A model generated the notes under the pieces. That model saw only the letters and a list, made by a program, of their open reading frames with translations. It had not been told where the DNA came from and did not search any database. Source: Dehalococcoidia bacterium (GTDB lineage: Bacteria; Chloroflexota; Dehalococcoidia; GIF9; AB-539-J10). Taken from it: a stretch of 14,928 nucleotides of DNA. The DNA lies in assembly GCA_023229725.1 (NCBI GenBank), contig JALNYR010000057.1:1-14928 (forward strand). The letters run 5' to 3'. This document shows, piece by piece, positions 6,471-13,345 of this stretch. Numbering within the stretch: the stretch's first letter is position 1; each line of letters opens with the position of its first letter. Made by a program: the position numbers and the translations under genes.

Positions 6471-8113
6471 CCAATGAAGTAGACAGTTGTAAACATACTC
6501 CCGACCACGTGTCGGGCCATAAGTCCGAAGAGGTCACGGCAGGCGATGCCGTGACCATATTCGATACGACGCTGCGAGACGGCGAGCAGGCGGCGGGCAC
6601 CAGCCTTACTCCCCAGGAGAAGCTGACCATCGCCCGGCAGCTCGATGAACTCGGCGTCGACGTCATCGAAGCAGGTTTCCCCATCAGCTCGCCCGGCGAT
6701 TTCGAAGCGGTACAGCTCATCTCTCGCGAAGTGAGGCGCCCCATCATCTGCGGCCTGGCCCATTGTCGCCCGGCCGCCGTCGACCGGGCGTGGGAGGCGG
6801 TCCAGGGCGCCGCTCATCCACGCATCCACGTGTTCCTCTCGGCGTCGGACGTGCAGCTCTCGTATATGCTCAAGAAGAACCATCAGGAGGCGCTCGAGAT
6901 GGCGCGCGAGATGGTGGCCAGGGCGAAGAGCTACACGGAAGACGTGGAGTTCTCCCCCATGGACGCGACTCGCGCGGACGTCCCCTTCCTGTACAGGCTG
7001 CTTGAGACTGTCATCGATGTCGGCGCAACGACGGTGAACATCGCGGACACTGTCGGCTACAGCCCGGTGAACGAGTTCGCCGCCCTCATCCGGGGAATTC
7101 GCGACAACGTCCCCAACATCAACAAGGCATGCCTCAGCGTTCACTGCCACGACGACCTCGGCCTGGCAACCGCTAACAGCCTCGAAGCCGTCAGACTCGG
7201 CGCCCGGCAGATCGAGTGCACCATCAACGGCATCGGCGAACGCGCCGGCAACGCGGCGCTCGAAGAAGTGGTCATGGCCCTCAGGACCAGGCAGGACGTC
7301 TTCGGCCTCCGCACGAACATAGACACGACTCGTATCTACAAGACGAGCAGACTGGTGAGCGACCTCACGGGGTTCGTCGTGCAGCCGAACAAGGCCGTCA
7401 TCGGAGGCAACGCCTTTCGCCACCAGTCCGGCATTCACCAGGACGGCATGGTGAAAGAGTCGTCGACCTACGAGATAATGGACCCGCGTTCCGTCGGCAT
7501 CCCCGCCAGCAGCCTTGTGATGGGCAAGCTCAGCGGCAAGCACGCCTTCCGCGAGCGCCTGGCGGAGCTGGGCTACACTCTGACCGACGACGCTCTTTCG
7601 CACGCGTTCCGCGCGTTCAAGGACCTCGCCGACAAGAAGCGCGAGATTGCAGACCGCGACCTCATCTCGCTGGTGAGCGAGGAGCTGCGCCAGGAGACCC
7701 AGGTCTACAAGCTGGACCACGTAGACGTGTCCTGCGGCGACCACACGCTGCACTCCGCCGCAGTCCGGCTCATCGGGCCGAACGGCGAGACTCTGTCCGA
7801 CGCGGCGCTGGGTACCGGACCGGTCGACGCAGTCTACAAGGTCATCAACCGCATCGTCGGCATACCCAACAAGCTCGTCGAGTTCACCATCAACGCGAAC
7901 ACGGAAGGATTCGATGCCATCGGTGAAGTCCTCATCCGCATCGAGAGCAACGGAGGGACGTACACCGGCCGCGGCGCATCCACCGACATCGTCGTGGCCA
8001 GCGCTAAGGCGTACATGAACGCCCTCAACCGCCTCATCCTTTCACGGCAGGTCGCCGGCGACCTGCCGACTCAGGGCGCCCGCGCTGTAGCCGCCGCCGC
8101 GGAGGCCAACTGA
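6455..8113 (+). CDS. leuA: 2-Isopropylmalate synthase
   Basis: LeuA condenses 2-oxoisovalerate with acetyl-CoA, committing carbon to leucine. The 552-residue protein has the TIM-barrel signature FDTTLRDGEQAAGTSL (about 36-51), HCHDDLGLATANS with the two metal His, NGIGERAGNAALEEV and HQSGIHQDG. The C-terminal allosteric domain runs from about 400, with GTGPVDAVYKVINRI. The pattern follows E. coli LeuA closely and does not suggest citramalate or homocitrate synthase. ATG 6455 lies within the last codons of ilvC with only a weak ribosome site, so coupling to ilvC is likely. About 32 residues precede the conserved core. This extension is polar, and the DNA encoding it is less GC-rich and contains a hairpin, so a later start cannot be excluded. 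Confidence 0.93.
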   Translation: MDKEIANEVDSCKHTPDHVSGHKSEEVTAGDAVTIFDTTLRDGEQAAGTSLTPQEKLTIARQLDELGVDVIEAGFPISSPGDFEAVQLISREVRRPIICGLAHCRPAAVDRAWEAVQGAAHPRIHVFLSASDVQLSYMLKKNHQEALEMAREMVARAKSYTEDVEFSPMDATRADVPFLYRLLETVIDVGATTVNIADTVGYSPVNEFAALIRGIRDNVPNINKACLSVHCHDDLGLATANSLEAVRLGARQIECTINGIGERAGNAALEEVVMALRTRQDVFGLRTNIDTTRIYKTSRLVSDLTGFVVQPNKAVIGGNAFRHQSGIHQDGMVKESSTYEIMDPRSVGIPASSLVMGKLSGKHAFRERLAELGYTLTDDALSHAFRAFKDLADKKREIADRDLISLVSEELRQETQVYKLDHVDVSCGDHTLHSAAVRLIGPNGETLSDAALGTGPVDAVYKVINRIVGIPNKLVEFTINANTEGFDAIGEVLIRIESNGGTYTGRGASTDIVVASAKAYMNALNRLILSRQVAGDLPTQGARAVAAAAEAN

Positions 8114-9387
8114 TGGCGACGATAGCTGAGAAGATTCTCGCTGCGCATTCCGGTCAGTCCCGCGTGTCTCCCGGAGAGTTCGTGCGTGTGAAGGTGGACG
8201 TGGTGCTGGCCAATGACATCACCGCCCCCATCTCTCTGGACGAGTTCCGCAAGCTGGGCATCCCGCGCGTGTTTGACCCCGAGAAGGTCGTCCTGGTGCA
8301 GGACCACTTCATCCCCAACAAGGACATACCCTCCGCAATCCAGGCAAAGGTGATGCGCGAGTTCGCTCACGAGCAGGGCGTCACGTATTTCGAGGCCGGA
8401 CGCGCCGGCATCGAGCACGTGCTGCTGCCACAGGAGGGAGTCGTGGGGCCCGGGCAGGTCATCATCGGTGCGGATTCCCACACCTGCACGTACGGGGCGC
8501 TCGGCGCCTTCTCGACCGGGATGGGGTCGACCGACATCGGCATGGCCTGGGCCACCGGCGACATCTGGATGAAGGTGCCTCCAACCATCAAGTTCGTGTT
8601 CCACGGGAAGCTTAAGCCATGGGTCGGAGGAAAAGACCTCATCCTGCACACCATCGGCGCCATCGGCGTGGACGGGGCACTCTACGCCGCCATGGAGTTC
8701 CACGGTGAGGCCATCGCTTCTCTCCCCATGGATGGCCGCTTCACCATGGCGAACATGGCCATCGAAGCCGGCGGCAAGGCCGGCATCTTCCCCGTCGACG
8801 AGAAGACCGAGGCATACGTCGCAGCGCATCCTCACAAGTCCGGCCCGCGACCGGTAGTGCGCTACGCAACCGACAGCGATGCAGACTACGTCCGCATCGT
8901 CGAGTTCGACGCGAGCACGATCGAGCCGTCGGTCGCCTTCCCGCACAAGCCATCCAATACTCGTCCCGTCAGCCAGGCGGGTTCCATACCCATCGACCAG
9001 GTCGTCATCGGGAGTTGCACCAACGGCAGGCTCAGCGACCTCATTGTCGCAGCCGGCATCCTCAAGGGGCGAAAGGTACACCCCAGAGTGGTCTGCATCG
9101 TCATTCCCGCAACCCAGCGGGTCTACTCCGAGGCGATGGAGATGGGACTGGTGAAAACGTTCATCGACGCCGGCGCGGTCGTCAGCACACCCACGTGCGG
9201 TCCGTGTCTCGGCGGCTACATGGGAGTGCTGGCCCCGGGCGAGAAGTGCGTCTCAACCACGAACCGGAATTTCGTGGGCCGGATGGGCAGCAGACAGTCG
9301 GAAGTCTACCTGGCTGGTCCCGCTGTCGCAGCGGCAAGCGCGATAGCCGGACACATCGCCGGACCTGAGGAGGTACAGGCACAATGA
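8113..9387 (+). CDS. leuC: 3-Isopropylmalate dehydratase, large subunit (HacA-type)
   Basis: LeuC and LeuD together isomerise 2-isopropylmalate to 3-isopropylmalate. The 424-residue length and sequence fit the shorter HacA-like LeuC type rather than the roughly 465-residue E. coli type. The three [4Fe-4S] cysteines are visible: Cys302 in IGSCTNGR, and Cys362 and Cys365 in TPTCGPCLGG. Other family segments are DHFIPNKD, GADSHTCTYGALG and FVGRMGSRQSEVYLAGP. The ATG shares its first base with the last base of the leuA stop (TGATG), indicating termination-reinitiation coupling. leuD follows with an ATGA overlap, as expected for subunits made in equal amounts. Confidence 0.95.
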   Translation: MATIAEKILAAHSGQSRVSPGEFVRVKVDVVLANDITAPISLDEFRKLGIPRVFDPEKVVLVQDHFIPNKDIPSAIQAKVMREFAHEQGVTYFEAGRAGIEHVLLPQEGVVGPGQVIIGADSHTCTYGALGAFSTGMGSTDIGMAWATGDIWMKVPPTIKFVFHGKLKPWVGGKDLILHTIGAIGVDGALYAAMEFHGEAIASLPMDGRFTMANMAIEAGGKAGIFPVDEKTEAYVAAHPHKSGPRPVVRYATDSDADYVRIVEFDASTIEPSVAFPHKPSNTRPVSQAGSIPIDQVVIGSCTNGRLSDLIVAAGILKGRKVHPRVVCIVIPATQRVYSEAMEMGLVKTFIDAGAVVSTPTCGPCLGGYMGVLAPGEKCVSTTNRNFVGRMGSRQSEVYLAGPAVAAASAIAGHIAGPEEVQAQ

Positions 9388-9887
9388 GGCTGCGAGGCAA
9401 GGTTCACAAGTACGGAGCCGACGTCAACACGGACGTCATCATCCCCGCCCGATACCTCAACGTCTGGCAGCCGGAACTCCTGGCACAGCACTGCATGGAG
9501 GACATCGACGAGGAGTTCCGAGCGCGGGTCCGACCCGGCGACATCGTTGTCGCCACCAGCAACTTCGGCTGCGGCTCCTCGCGGGAGCATGCCCCCATCG
9601 CCCTCAAGGCGTGCGGCGTTTCCTGCGTCATCGCCTGCAGCTTTGCACGCATCTTCTTCCGGAACGCCATCGACACGGCGCTGCCGGTGCTGGAGTGCCC
9701 GGAAGCAGTCGCTGCCTGCGAGTCGGGTGATGAACTCGAGGTCGACCTGTCCTCCGGCACGGTCAAGAACATCACCCGGGGCACCACCTCCACATCGAAG
9801 CCCTACCCCGAGTTCATGATGAGCCTCATCAACGCCGGCGGCCTGGTTGAGTACACGAAGACGAGACTGAAGAGAGTGCCCAGATGA
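9384..9887 (+). CDS. leuD: 3-Isopropylmalate dehydratase, small subunit
   Basis: The 167-residue partner of LeuC carries the swivelling domain that completes the aconitase-like active site. NTDVIIPARYL near residues 13-23 and the substrate-binding loop NFGCGSSREHAPIALKACGV near 55-74 are diagnostic. Length matches the short LeuD type that pairs with HacA-like LeuC. Both ends overlap their neighbours by four bases (ATGA at 9384 and at 9884), so leuC, leuD and leuB are translated as a chain. Confidence 0.95.
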   Translation: MRLRGKVHKYGADVNTDVIIPARYLNVWQPELLAQHCMEDIDEEFRARVRPGDIVVATSNFGCGSSREHAPIALKACGVSCVIACSFARIFFRNAIDTALPVLECPEAVAACESGDELEVDLSSGTVKNITRGTTSTSKPYPEFMMSLINAGGLVEYTKTRLKRVPR

Positions 9888-10984
9888 GCTTCAAGATTGC
9901 GGTCCTCGGCGGCGACTGCGTCGGACCCGAAGTGACGGCCGAGGCACAACGGGTGCTCGTTGCCGTCAGCAAGCGGTTCGGCCACGATTTCCTCTTCACG
10001 GAGGCTCCTGTCGGAGGAGCAGCGCTCGACGCGGTCGGCGTCCCCCTGCCGGATGAAACGCTGAACCTCTGCCGCAACTCCGATGCCATCCTCTTCGGCT
10101 CCATCGGCGGTCCCAGGTGGGACGACAACTCCCGTTTCGATCTCCGGCCGGGCCAGGCGCTGCTGAGCCTCAGGGAGTCGCTGGGCCTGTTCGCCAACCT
10201 CCGACCGGTCAAGCCATACCCCTTGCTTGCGGACAAGAGTCCGGTACGGCCCGAGGTGGTCCGCGGCACCGATATCATGGTTGTCCGCGAACTGACGGGA
10301 GACGTCTACTTCGGTCAACCCAAGAAACGGTGGGTGACCCCCGAGGGGCGCCGCGCCGTCGACACGATGGACTACTCCGAACGTGAGATAGCCAGGATTG
10401 TGCGAGTCGCCTGCGAGCTAGCCCGCCAGCGCAAGAAGCGGCTTACCTCGGTCGACAAGTCCAACGCCCTCATAACCTATCGTCTCTGGAAGGAGGTCGT
10501 TATCGAGGTCTGCGCCGAGTACCCGGACATAGAGTTGTCCCACATCCTCGCCGACAACTTCGCGATGCAGATCGTCTCGAACCCCACGAGGTTCGATGTC
10601 GTGGTGACCGGCAATCTGTTCGGCGACATCTTTACCGACGAAGCCTCCGTCCTCGCGGGCTCGATAGGCCTCCTTCCTTCGGCAAGCCTCGCCGGGTTGC
10701 CGACGGGCAGGGCACTCGGCCTGTACGAGCCGATCCACGGTTCAGCTCCGGACATCGCGGGCAAAGGCATCGCCAATCCGATTGCTGCCATCCTCAGTGC
10801 CGCACTCCTGCTGCGCTACTCCCTCGGCCTGGAGAAAGAGGCTAGGGCGGTTGAGCACGCAGTGTCCGCCACACTTGGAGCCGGCTACCGCACCGCCGAC
10901 ATTGCCTCGCCCGGCTCGACGCAGGTTGGAACGCGCGAGATGGCGCGGCAGGTTATCGACAGGATTTCCACGAAGGAGGATTGA
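9884..10984 (+). CDS. leuB: 3-Isopropylmalate dehydrogenase
   Basis: LeuB oxidises and decarboxylates 3-isopropylmalate with NAD to 2-oxoisocaproate, the last step before transamination to leucine. The 366-residue protein has the family landmarks GSIGGPRWD, LGLFANLRPVKPYP, MVVRELTGDVYFG, DKSNAL, ADNFAMQIVSNP, GNLFGDIFTDEASVL and LYEPIHGSAPDIAGKG. One oddity is the N-terminal loop. The usual PGDGIGPEV reads GGDCVGPEV (residues 9-17), with Cys12 replacing a near-invariant Gly. The rest looks intact, so activity is expected. The gene is last in the ilv-leu operon. Its stop codon (10982-10984) lies inside the -35 box of the promoter serving ilvE. Confidence 0.95.
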   Translation: MSFKIAVLGGDCVGPEVTAEAQRVLVAVSKRFGHDFLFTEAPVGGAALDAVGVPLPDETLNLCRNSDAILFGSIGGPRWDDNSRFDLRPGQALLSLRESLGLFANLRPVKPYPLLADKSPVRPEVVRGTDIMVVRELTGDVYFGQPKKRWVTPEGRRAVDTMDYSEREIARIVRVACELARQRKKRLTSVDKSNALITYRLWKEVVIEVCAEYPDIELSHILADNFAMQIVSNPTRFDVVVTGNLFGDIFTDEASVLAGSIGLLPSASLAGLPTGRALGLYEPIHGSAPDIAGKGIANPIAAILSAALLLRYSLGLEKEARAVEHAVSATLGAGYRTADIASPGSTQVGTREMARQVIDRISTKED

Positions 10985-11009
10985 CAGCACGCGGCATCGT
11001 TTCTACAAT
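10981..11009 (+). promoter_or_regulatory. Predicted sigma70-type promoter of ilvE, overlapping the leuB stop
   Basis: TTGACA (10981-10986) and TACAAT (11004-11009) are separated by 17 bases, a near-consensus match. The TGA stop of leuB is embedded in the -35 box. Transcription would start around 11016. The spacer word GCATC (10994-10998) also occurs in the ilvB-operon promoter, four bases rather than five before the -10 box. Confidence 0.85.
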
Positions 11010-11037
11010 AGTGTTTTCGGTGTCAAGCCGTACGACG

Positions 11038-11136
11038 ATGGAAAGCTCGGTTCTGCGTGTCATTGTAGCAGTGGCAGCTATGCTTATCGTGCGCACTATA
11101 GGTGCGCGCGGGGGGCTTTCCCGACCGTCAGGATAG
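11038..11136 (+). CDS. Branched-chain amino acid leader peptide 2 (ilvE)
   Basis: The frame from ATG 11038 to TAG 11134-11136 encodes 32 residues. Residues 5-18 read VLRVIVAVAAMLIV, followed by RTI, so Val, Ile and Leu codons are all present (ten in the first 21). It sits between a strong promoter and an intrinsic terminator ahead of ilvE, the arrangement of an attenuation leader. No Shine-Dalgarno precedes the ATG. GTG 11020 is in frame, only about four bases after the predicted transcription start, and would give a near-leaderless 38-residue peptide. Its first residues would then slightly resemble those of leader 1. The start is therefore uncertain but the control region is not. Confidence 0.82.
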   Translation: MESSVLRVIVAVAAMLIVRTIGARGGLSRPSG

Positions 11137-11177
11137 ATAGCGATTCAGAAGTTGCAGTGAAGCCGAGGAAGCCTCCC
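11088..11177 (+). promoter_or_regulatory. Antiterminator and associated hairpin of attenuator 2
   Basis: A nine-base-pair hairpin (11088-11096 with 11102-11110, one G-U pair) has the five-base loop TATAG. Starting at its last base, GGGGGGCTTTC (11110-11120) can pair along all eleven positions, two of them G-U, with GGAAGCCTCCC (11167-11177), the 5' arm of the terminator. Stalling at codons 16-18 would leave this segment free and prevent termination. The geometry matches attenuator 1. The pairing is direct; the regulatory logic is inferred. Confidence 0.78.
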
Positions 11178-11199
11178 GAAAGGGAGGCTTCCTGTTATT
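11166..11199 (+). terminator. Intrinsic terminator of attenuator 2
   Basis: A perfect 12-bp stem (11166-11177 with 11182-11193) is capped by a GAAA tetraloop. The following tract GTTATT is only moderately T-rich, so termination may be less efficient than at 3154-3190. It lies 29 bases past the leader stop and 133 bases before ilvE. Confidence 0.85.
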
Positions 11200-11326
11200 C
11201 AGCCCGGTTGCACGAAAGGAGGAGCAGGAAACAGGCAGCGATTTCGTAGGCAGCACCCGCCCCGGGCACCTTACCGGCGCCACGGAGGCGGAGTCACTCA
11301 GCGTTACGCACAGGAGGAACCAGACA

Positions 11327-12247
11327 ATGGCGGAACCCTACGCCTTCTTCAAAGGACAGTACATGCCCCTCAAGGATGCAAAGATAGGCATCCTGACTCA
11401 GGCGCTGCACTACGGCACCGCGTGCTTCGGCGGCATCCGCGGCAACTGCGACGCAGAAAAGCAGCACCTCTGCCTCTTCCGGCTCAAAGACCACTATCGA
11501 CGACAGCTCGATGCGTGCAAGATTCTCAACATCTGTCTCCCGTACGACGCCGACGCCCTGGCGGAACTGACTGTTGAGACCGTCAAGCGCAGCGGCTTCA
11601 AGGAGAACATCTACTGCAGGCCGCTGGCATACAAGTCGTCCGAGGCCATCGGCGTCAAGCTTCACGGCCTCGAAGATGACTTCTTCGTCATCGCCACTAC
11701 CCTTGGCCCATACCTCGGTACCGGCGGCATCAAGTGCTGCACCTCGTCATGGCGACGTGTCAGTGACAGCCAGATTTCCCCCCGGGGCAAGATCACCGGT
11801 ATCTACGTGAATAGCGCTCTCGCCAAGACGGATGCGAACCGCTCCGGCTTCGACGAGGCCATCATGCTCAACGAGAACGGCCACGTCTCCGAAGGCAGCG
11901 GCGAGAACATCTTCGTCGTCATGAAGGGCCAGCTCATCACGCCGGCTCCGTACGACAGCATCCTGCTGGGCATCACGCGCGACACGGTTATGCAGCTTGC
12001 CAAGAACGAGCTGGGCATCGAGACCGTCGAGCGCAGCATCGACCGGAGCGAGCTCTACGTGGCTGATGAGGCGTTCTTCACGGGCACGGCCACCAACGTG
12101 GCATCGATTGTGTCGGTTGACCAACGCCCCATCGGCAACGGAGAACCAGGGCCTCTGACAGTCAAGCTGCAGAAGCTCTTCAACGAGGTCGCCCTCGGCA
12201 GGAACCCGAAGTACTCCGACTGGTACACGTTCGTGAAGCAGCGGTAG
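11327..12247 (+). CDS. ilvE: Branched-chain amino acid aminotransferase
   Basis: IlvE transfers an amino group from glutamate to the 2-oxo acids, giving valine, leucine and isoleucine, with pyridoxal phosphate as cofactor. The 306-residue fold-type IV protein has LHYGTACFGGIRG near 28-40, the probable Schiff-base Lys155 in PRGKITGIYVNSALAK, and EAIMLNENGHVSEGSGENIF. The cofactor-phosphate segments LGITRDTV and TGTATNVASI are also present. These fit BCAT rather than D-amino acid aminotransferase or aminodeoxychorismate lyase. AGGAGG at 11312-11317 gives a clear ribosome site for ATG 11327. It has its own promoter, leader peptide and attenuator, so it is a separate unit from ilvBNC-leuACDB but responds to the same amino acids. 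The convergent rpsT gene ends 405 bases downstream. Confidence 0.96.
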   Translation: MAEPYAFFKGQYMPLKDAKIGILTQALHYGTACFGGIRGNCDAEKQHLCLFRLKDHYRRQLDACKILNICLPYDADALAELTVETVKRSGFKENIYCRPLAYKSSEAIGVKLHGLEDDFFVIATTLGPYLGTGGIKCCTSSWRRVSDSQISPRGKITGIYVNSALAKTDANRSGFDEAIMLNENGHVSEGSGENIFVVMKGQLITPAPYDSILLGITRDTVMQLAKNELGIETVERSIDRSELYVADEAFFTGTATNVASIVSVDQRPIGNGEPGPLTVKLQKLFNEVALGRNPKYSDWYTFVKQR

Positions 12248-12651
12248 CCTGGGGCAACGCTACCTGTGTCTCGTACACCGGCGAGGCGGCGTGTGCCCGC
12301 ATGTGGATGTCACTGTGGGTGCCACCCTCCCCCGCCGGCGACGAGTCTCCACTCGGGTCGCCCTCTGTCCCGCCGACGGTCCGCTGCGGGTTGTTGCGCG
12401 CGGCAGCCGGCGCCGGGCCAGTGCGCAGTTCAGGCCTCGCTGCGGCTGTCTATCTCAAGTGAGGACCGGCAACCCTCTGCGTGTTGTCGCACCACCACAG
12501 CCGGAGAGCCGGCCAGGCGACGGGACAACAAAAGAGGGAATCAGCTGCTGAGACGTTGTGCGGCGGATGTCGCAGAGCGCTGAAGACGAGGCTGCTTCCC
12601 TTCCTCGTACGTGAAGACGGCGGGTGTGTGCCACCCGCCGCTCAGGTGCAA
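12248..12651. other. Gene-free region between convergent ilvE and rpsT, rich in inverted repeats
   Basis: No credible gene is seen; the two overlapping plus-strand frames here have no ribosome site, no recognisable motifs and low-complexity Arg/Ser/Pro composition. Inverted repeats include 12243-12248 with 12259-12264. A bulged stem spans 12337-12362 (GGCGA-CGAGT, loop CTCC, ACTCG-GG-TCGCC). In 12483-12529, GTTGTC and GACAAC enclose a GCCGG-AGAG-CCGGC hairpin. ACGAGG 12586-12591 pairs with CCTCGT 12603-12608. No tRNA, tmRNA, RNase P or SRP signature was recognised. It may be a spacer with readthrough structures or a structured RNA of unknown type. Confidence 0.4.
12618..12640 (-). terminator. 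Possible terminator hairpin after rpsT
   Basis: A perfect 9-bp stem (12618-12626 with 12632-12640) with a five-base loop lies 12 bases beyond the rpsT stop. No strong T-run follows on either strand (TCTTC on the minus strand), so it may be a weak terminator or an mRNA 3'-end stabiliser. Confidence 0.45.
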
Positions 12652-12933
12652 TCAGGAGGAGGACGTGGCGGAGGACAGTTTGTTGGCCTGCTTCGTCAAC
12701 CTGGACTTCAGCCGCGCGGCCTTGTTCTTGTGAAAGACGCCCTTGGTGACGGCCTTATCCATGCTCGAGACCGCCGCAGCCGCAGTCGATGTGGTCTTCT
12801 CAACATCCCCTGAGGCGATGGCCTCCCGTGCGATTCGCAACGACGTGCGGGCCTTGCCGCGCACGATGCGGTTGTACACGCGCTTCTGCTCCTGCGCCTT
12901 TGAAGGTTTACTTCCCGACTTGGTCCCTGACAA
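12652..12933 (-). CDS. rpsT: Small ribosomal subunit protein bS20
   Basis: S20 binds 16S rRNA early in 30S assembly. The 93-residue basic protein matches the family through AQEQKRVYNRIVRGKARTSL (about 14-33), the Ala-rich middle helix and the hallmark GVFHKNKAARLKSRLTKQAN (about 65-84). The start is TTG at 12933, supported by an AAAAGGAG site six bases upstream and by family length; no upstream in-frame ATG fits. Its first 26 bases overlap the end of the RSH gene in another frame, so the two are probably co-transcribed and may be translationally coupled. E. coli rpsT also starts with TTG, a feature tied there to S20 autoregulation. The Ser-rich C-terminal end is slightly longer than in E. coli. 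Confidence 0.93.
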   Translation of the reverse strand: MSGTKSGSKPSKAQEQKRVYNRIVRGKARTSLRIAREAIASGDVEKTTSTAAAAVSSMDKAVTKGVFHKNKAARLKSRLTKQANKLSSATSSS

Positions 12934-13345
12934 TGGTTTCTCCTTTTCTCACCACGTTGACGACGCTCCACAGCGACTGAATCCTGGTTATCAGCTTGCT
13001 GAGCTGCGCCGTACTGCTTACCTCAACATCGAGACTCAGATTGGCCATGCCGCCGTCATCGCGCCCGAAATCCACATCCGTTATGTTTACCCCTGCCTCA
13101 GCGATGACCGCACTGATATCGCGAAGCAGCCCCGTCCGGTCCCACGCATCTACTTGCAGCTTGATGGGGTAGACCTGCGCGACATCGCCCCAGTCGACCG
13201 CTACCAGACGCTCCCGCTCCACTTCGTTGACGACGTTGGTGCAGTCTTTACGATGGACGGTTACGCCCCGGCCCTGTGTAATATACCCGATTATCTCATC
13301 ACCCGGCAAGGGAGTGCAGCAGTTGGCTATGCGTGTGTAGAGATT
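12908..13345 (-). pseudogene. RSH (p)ppGpp synthetase/hydrolase, C-terminal part, out of frame with the rest
   Basis: This reading frame carries the regulatory end of the RSH protein. It has RIANCCTPLPGDEIIGY (the conserved-cysteine zinc-finger region), ITQGRGVTVHRKDC, and an ACT domain with DRTGLLRDISAVI and NITDVDF. It ends at TAA 12910-12908. Homology begins at about 13345, directly where the upstream frame leaves the family sequence, so the two frames are one gene broken by a one-base deletion. The only initiation codon near the front is a TTG at 13309 inside the conserved core with no ribosome site, so separate translation is unlikely. The part is otherwise free of stops, suggesting a very recent mutation or a sequence error. 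Confidence 0.85.
12940..12947 (-). promoter_or_regulatory. Shine-Dalgarno of rpsT within the RSH coding end
   Basis: On the minus strand this reads AAAAGGAG, six bases before TTG 12933. It is the main evidence for the non-ATG start of rpsT and lies inside the last codons of RSH. Confidence 0.75.

Noticed and set aside
6254..7753. A 499-codon open frame on the minus strand opposite leuA
   Set aside because: It is antisense to a certain gene, has no recognisable domain, and long antisense frames are expected from GC-biased third codon positions.
10782..11249. A 155-codon plus-strand frame crossing the leuB end and attenuator 2
   Set aside because: It runs through a promoter and terminator, has no ribosome site, and its sequence shows no domain; the 32-codon leader explains the region better.
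12266..12583. Two overlapping plus-strand frames in the ilvE-rpsT gap
   Set aside because: Arg/Ser/Pro-rich composition typical of GC-rich non-coding DNA, no Shine-Dalgarno, no conserved motif.
12907..13345. The RSH C-terminal frame as an independent small ACT-domain protein
   Set aside because: Its only nearby start is a TTG within the conserved core without a ribosome site, and the sequence joins the upstream part after a single-base correction.
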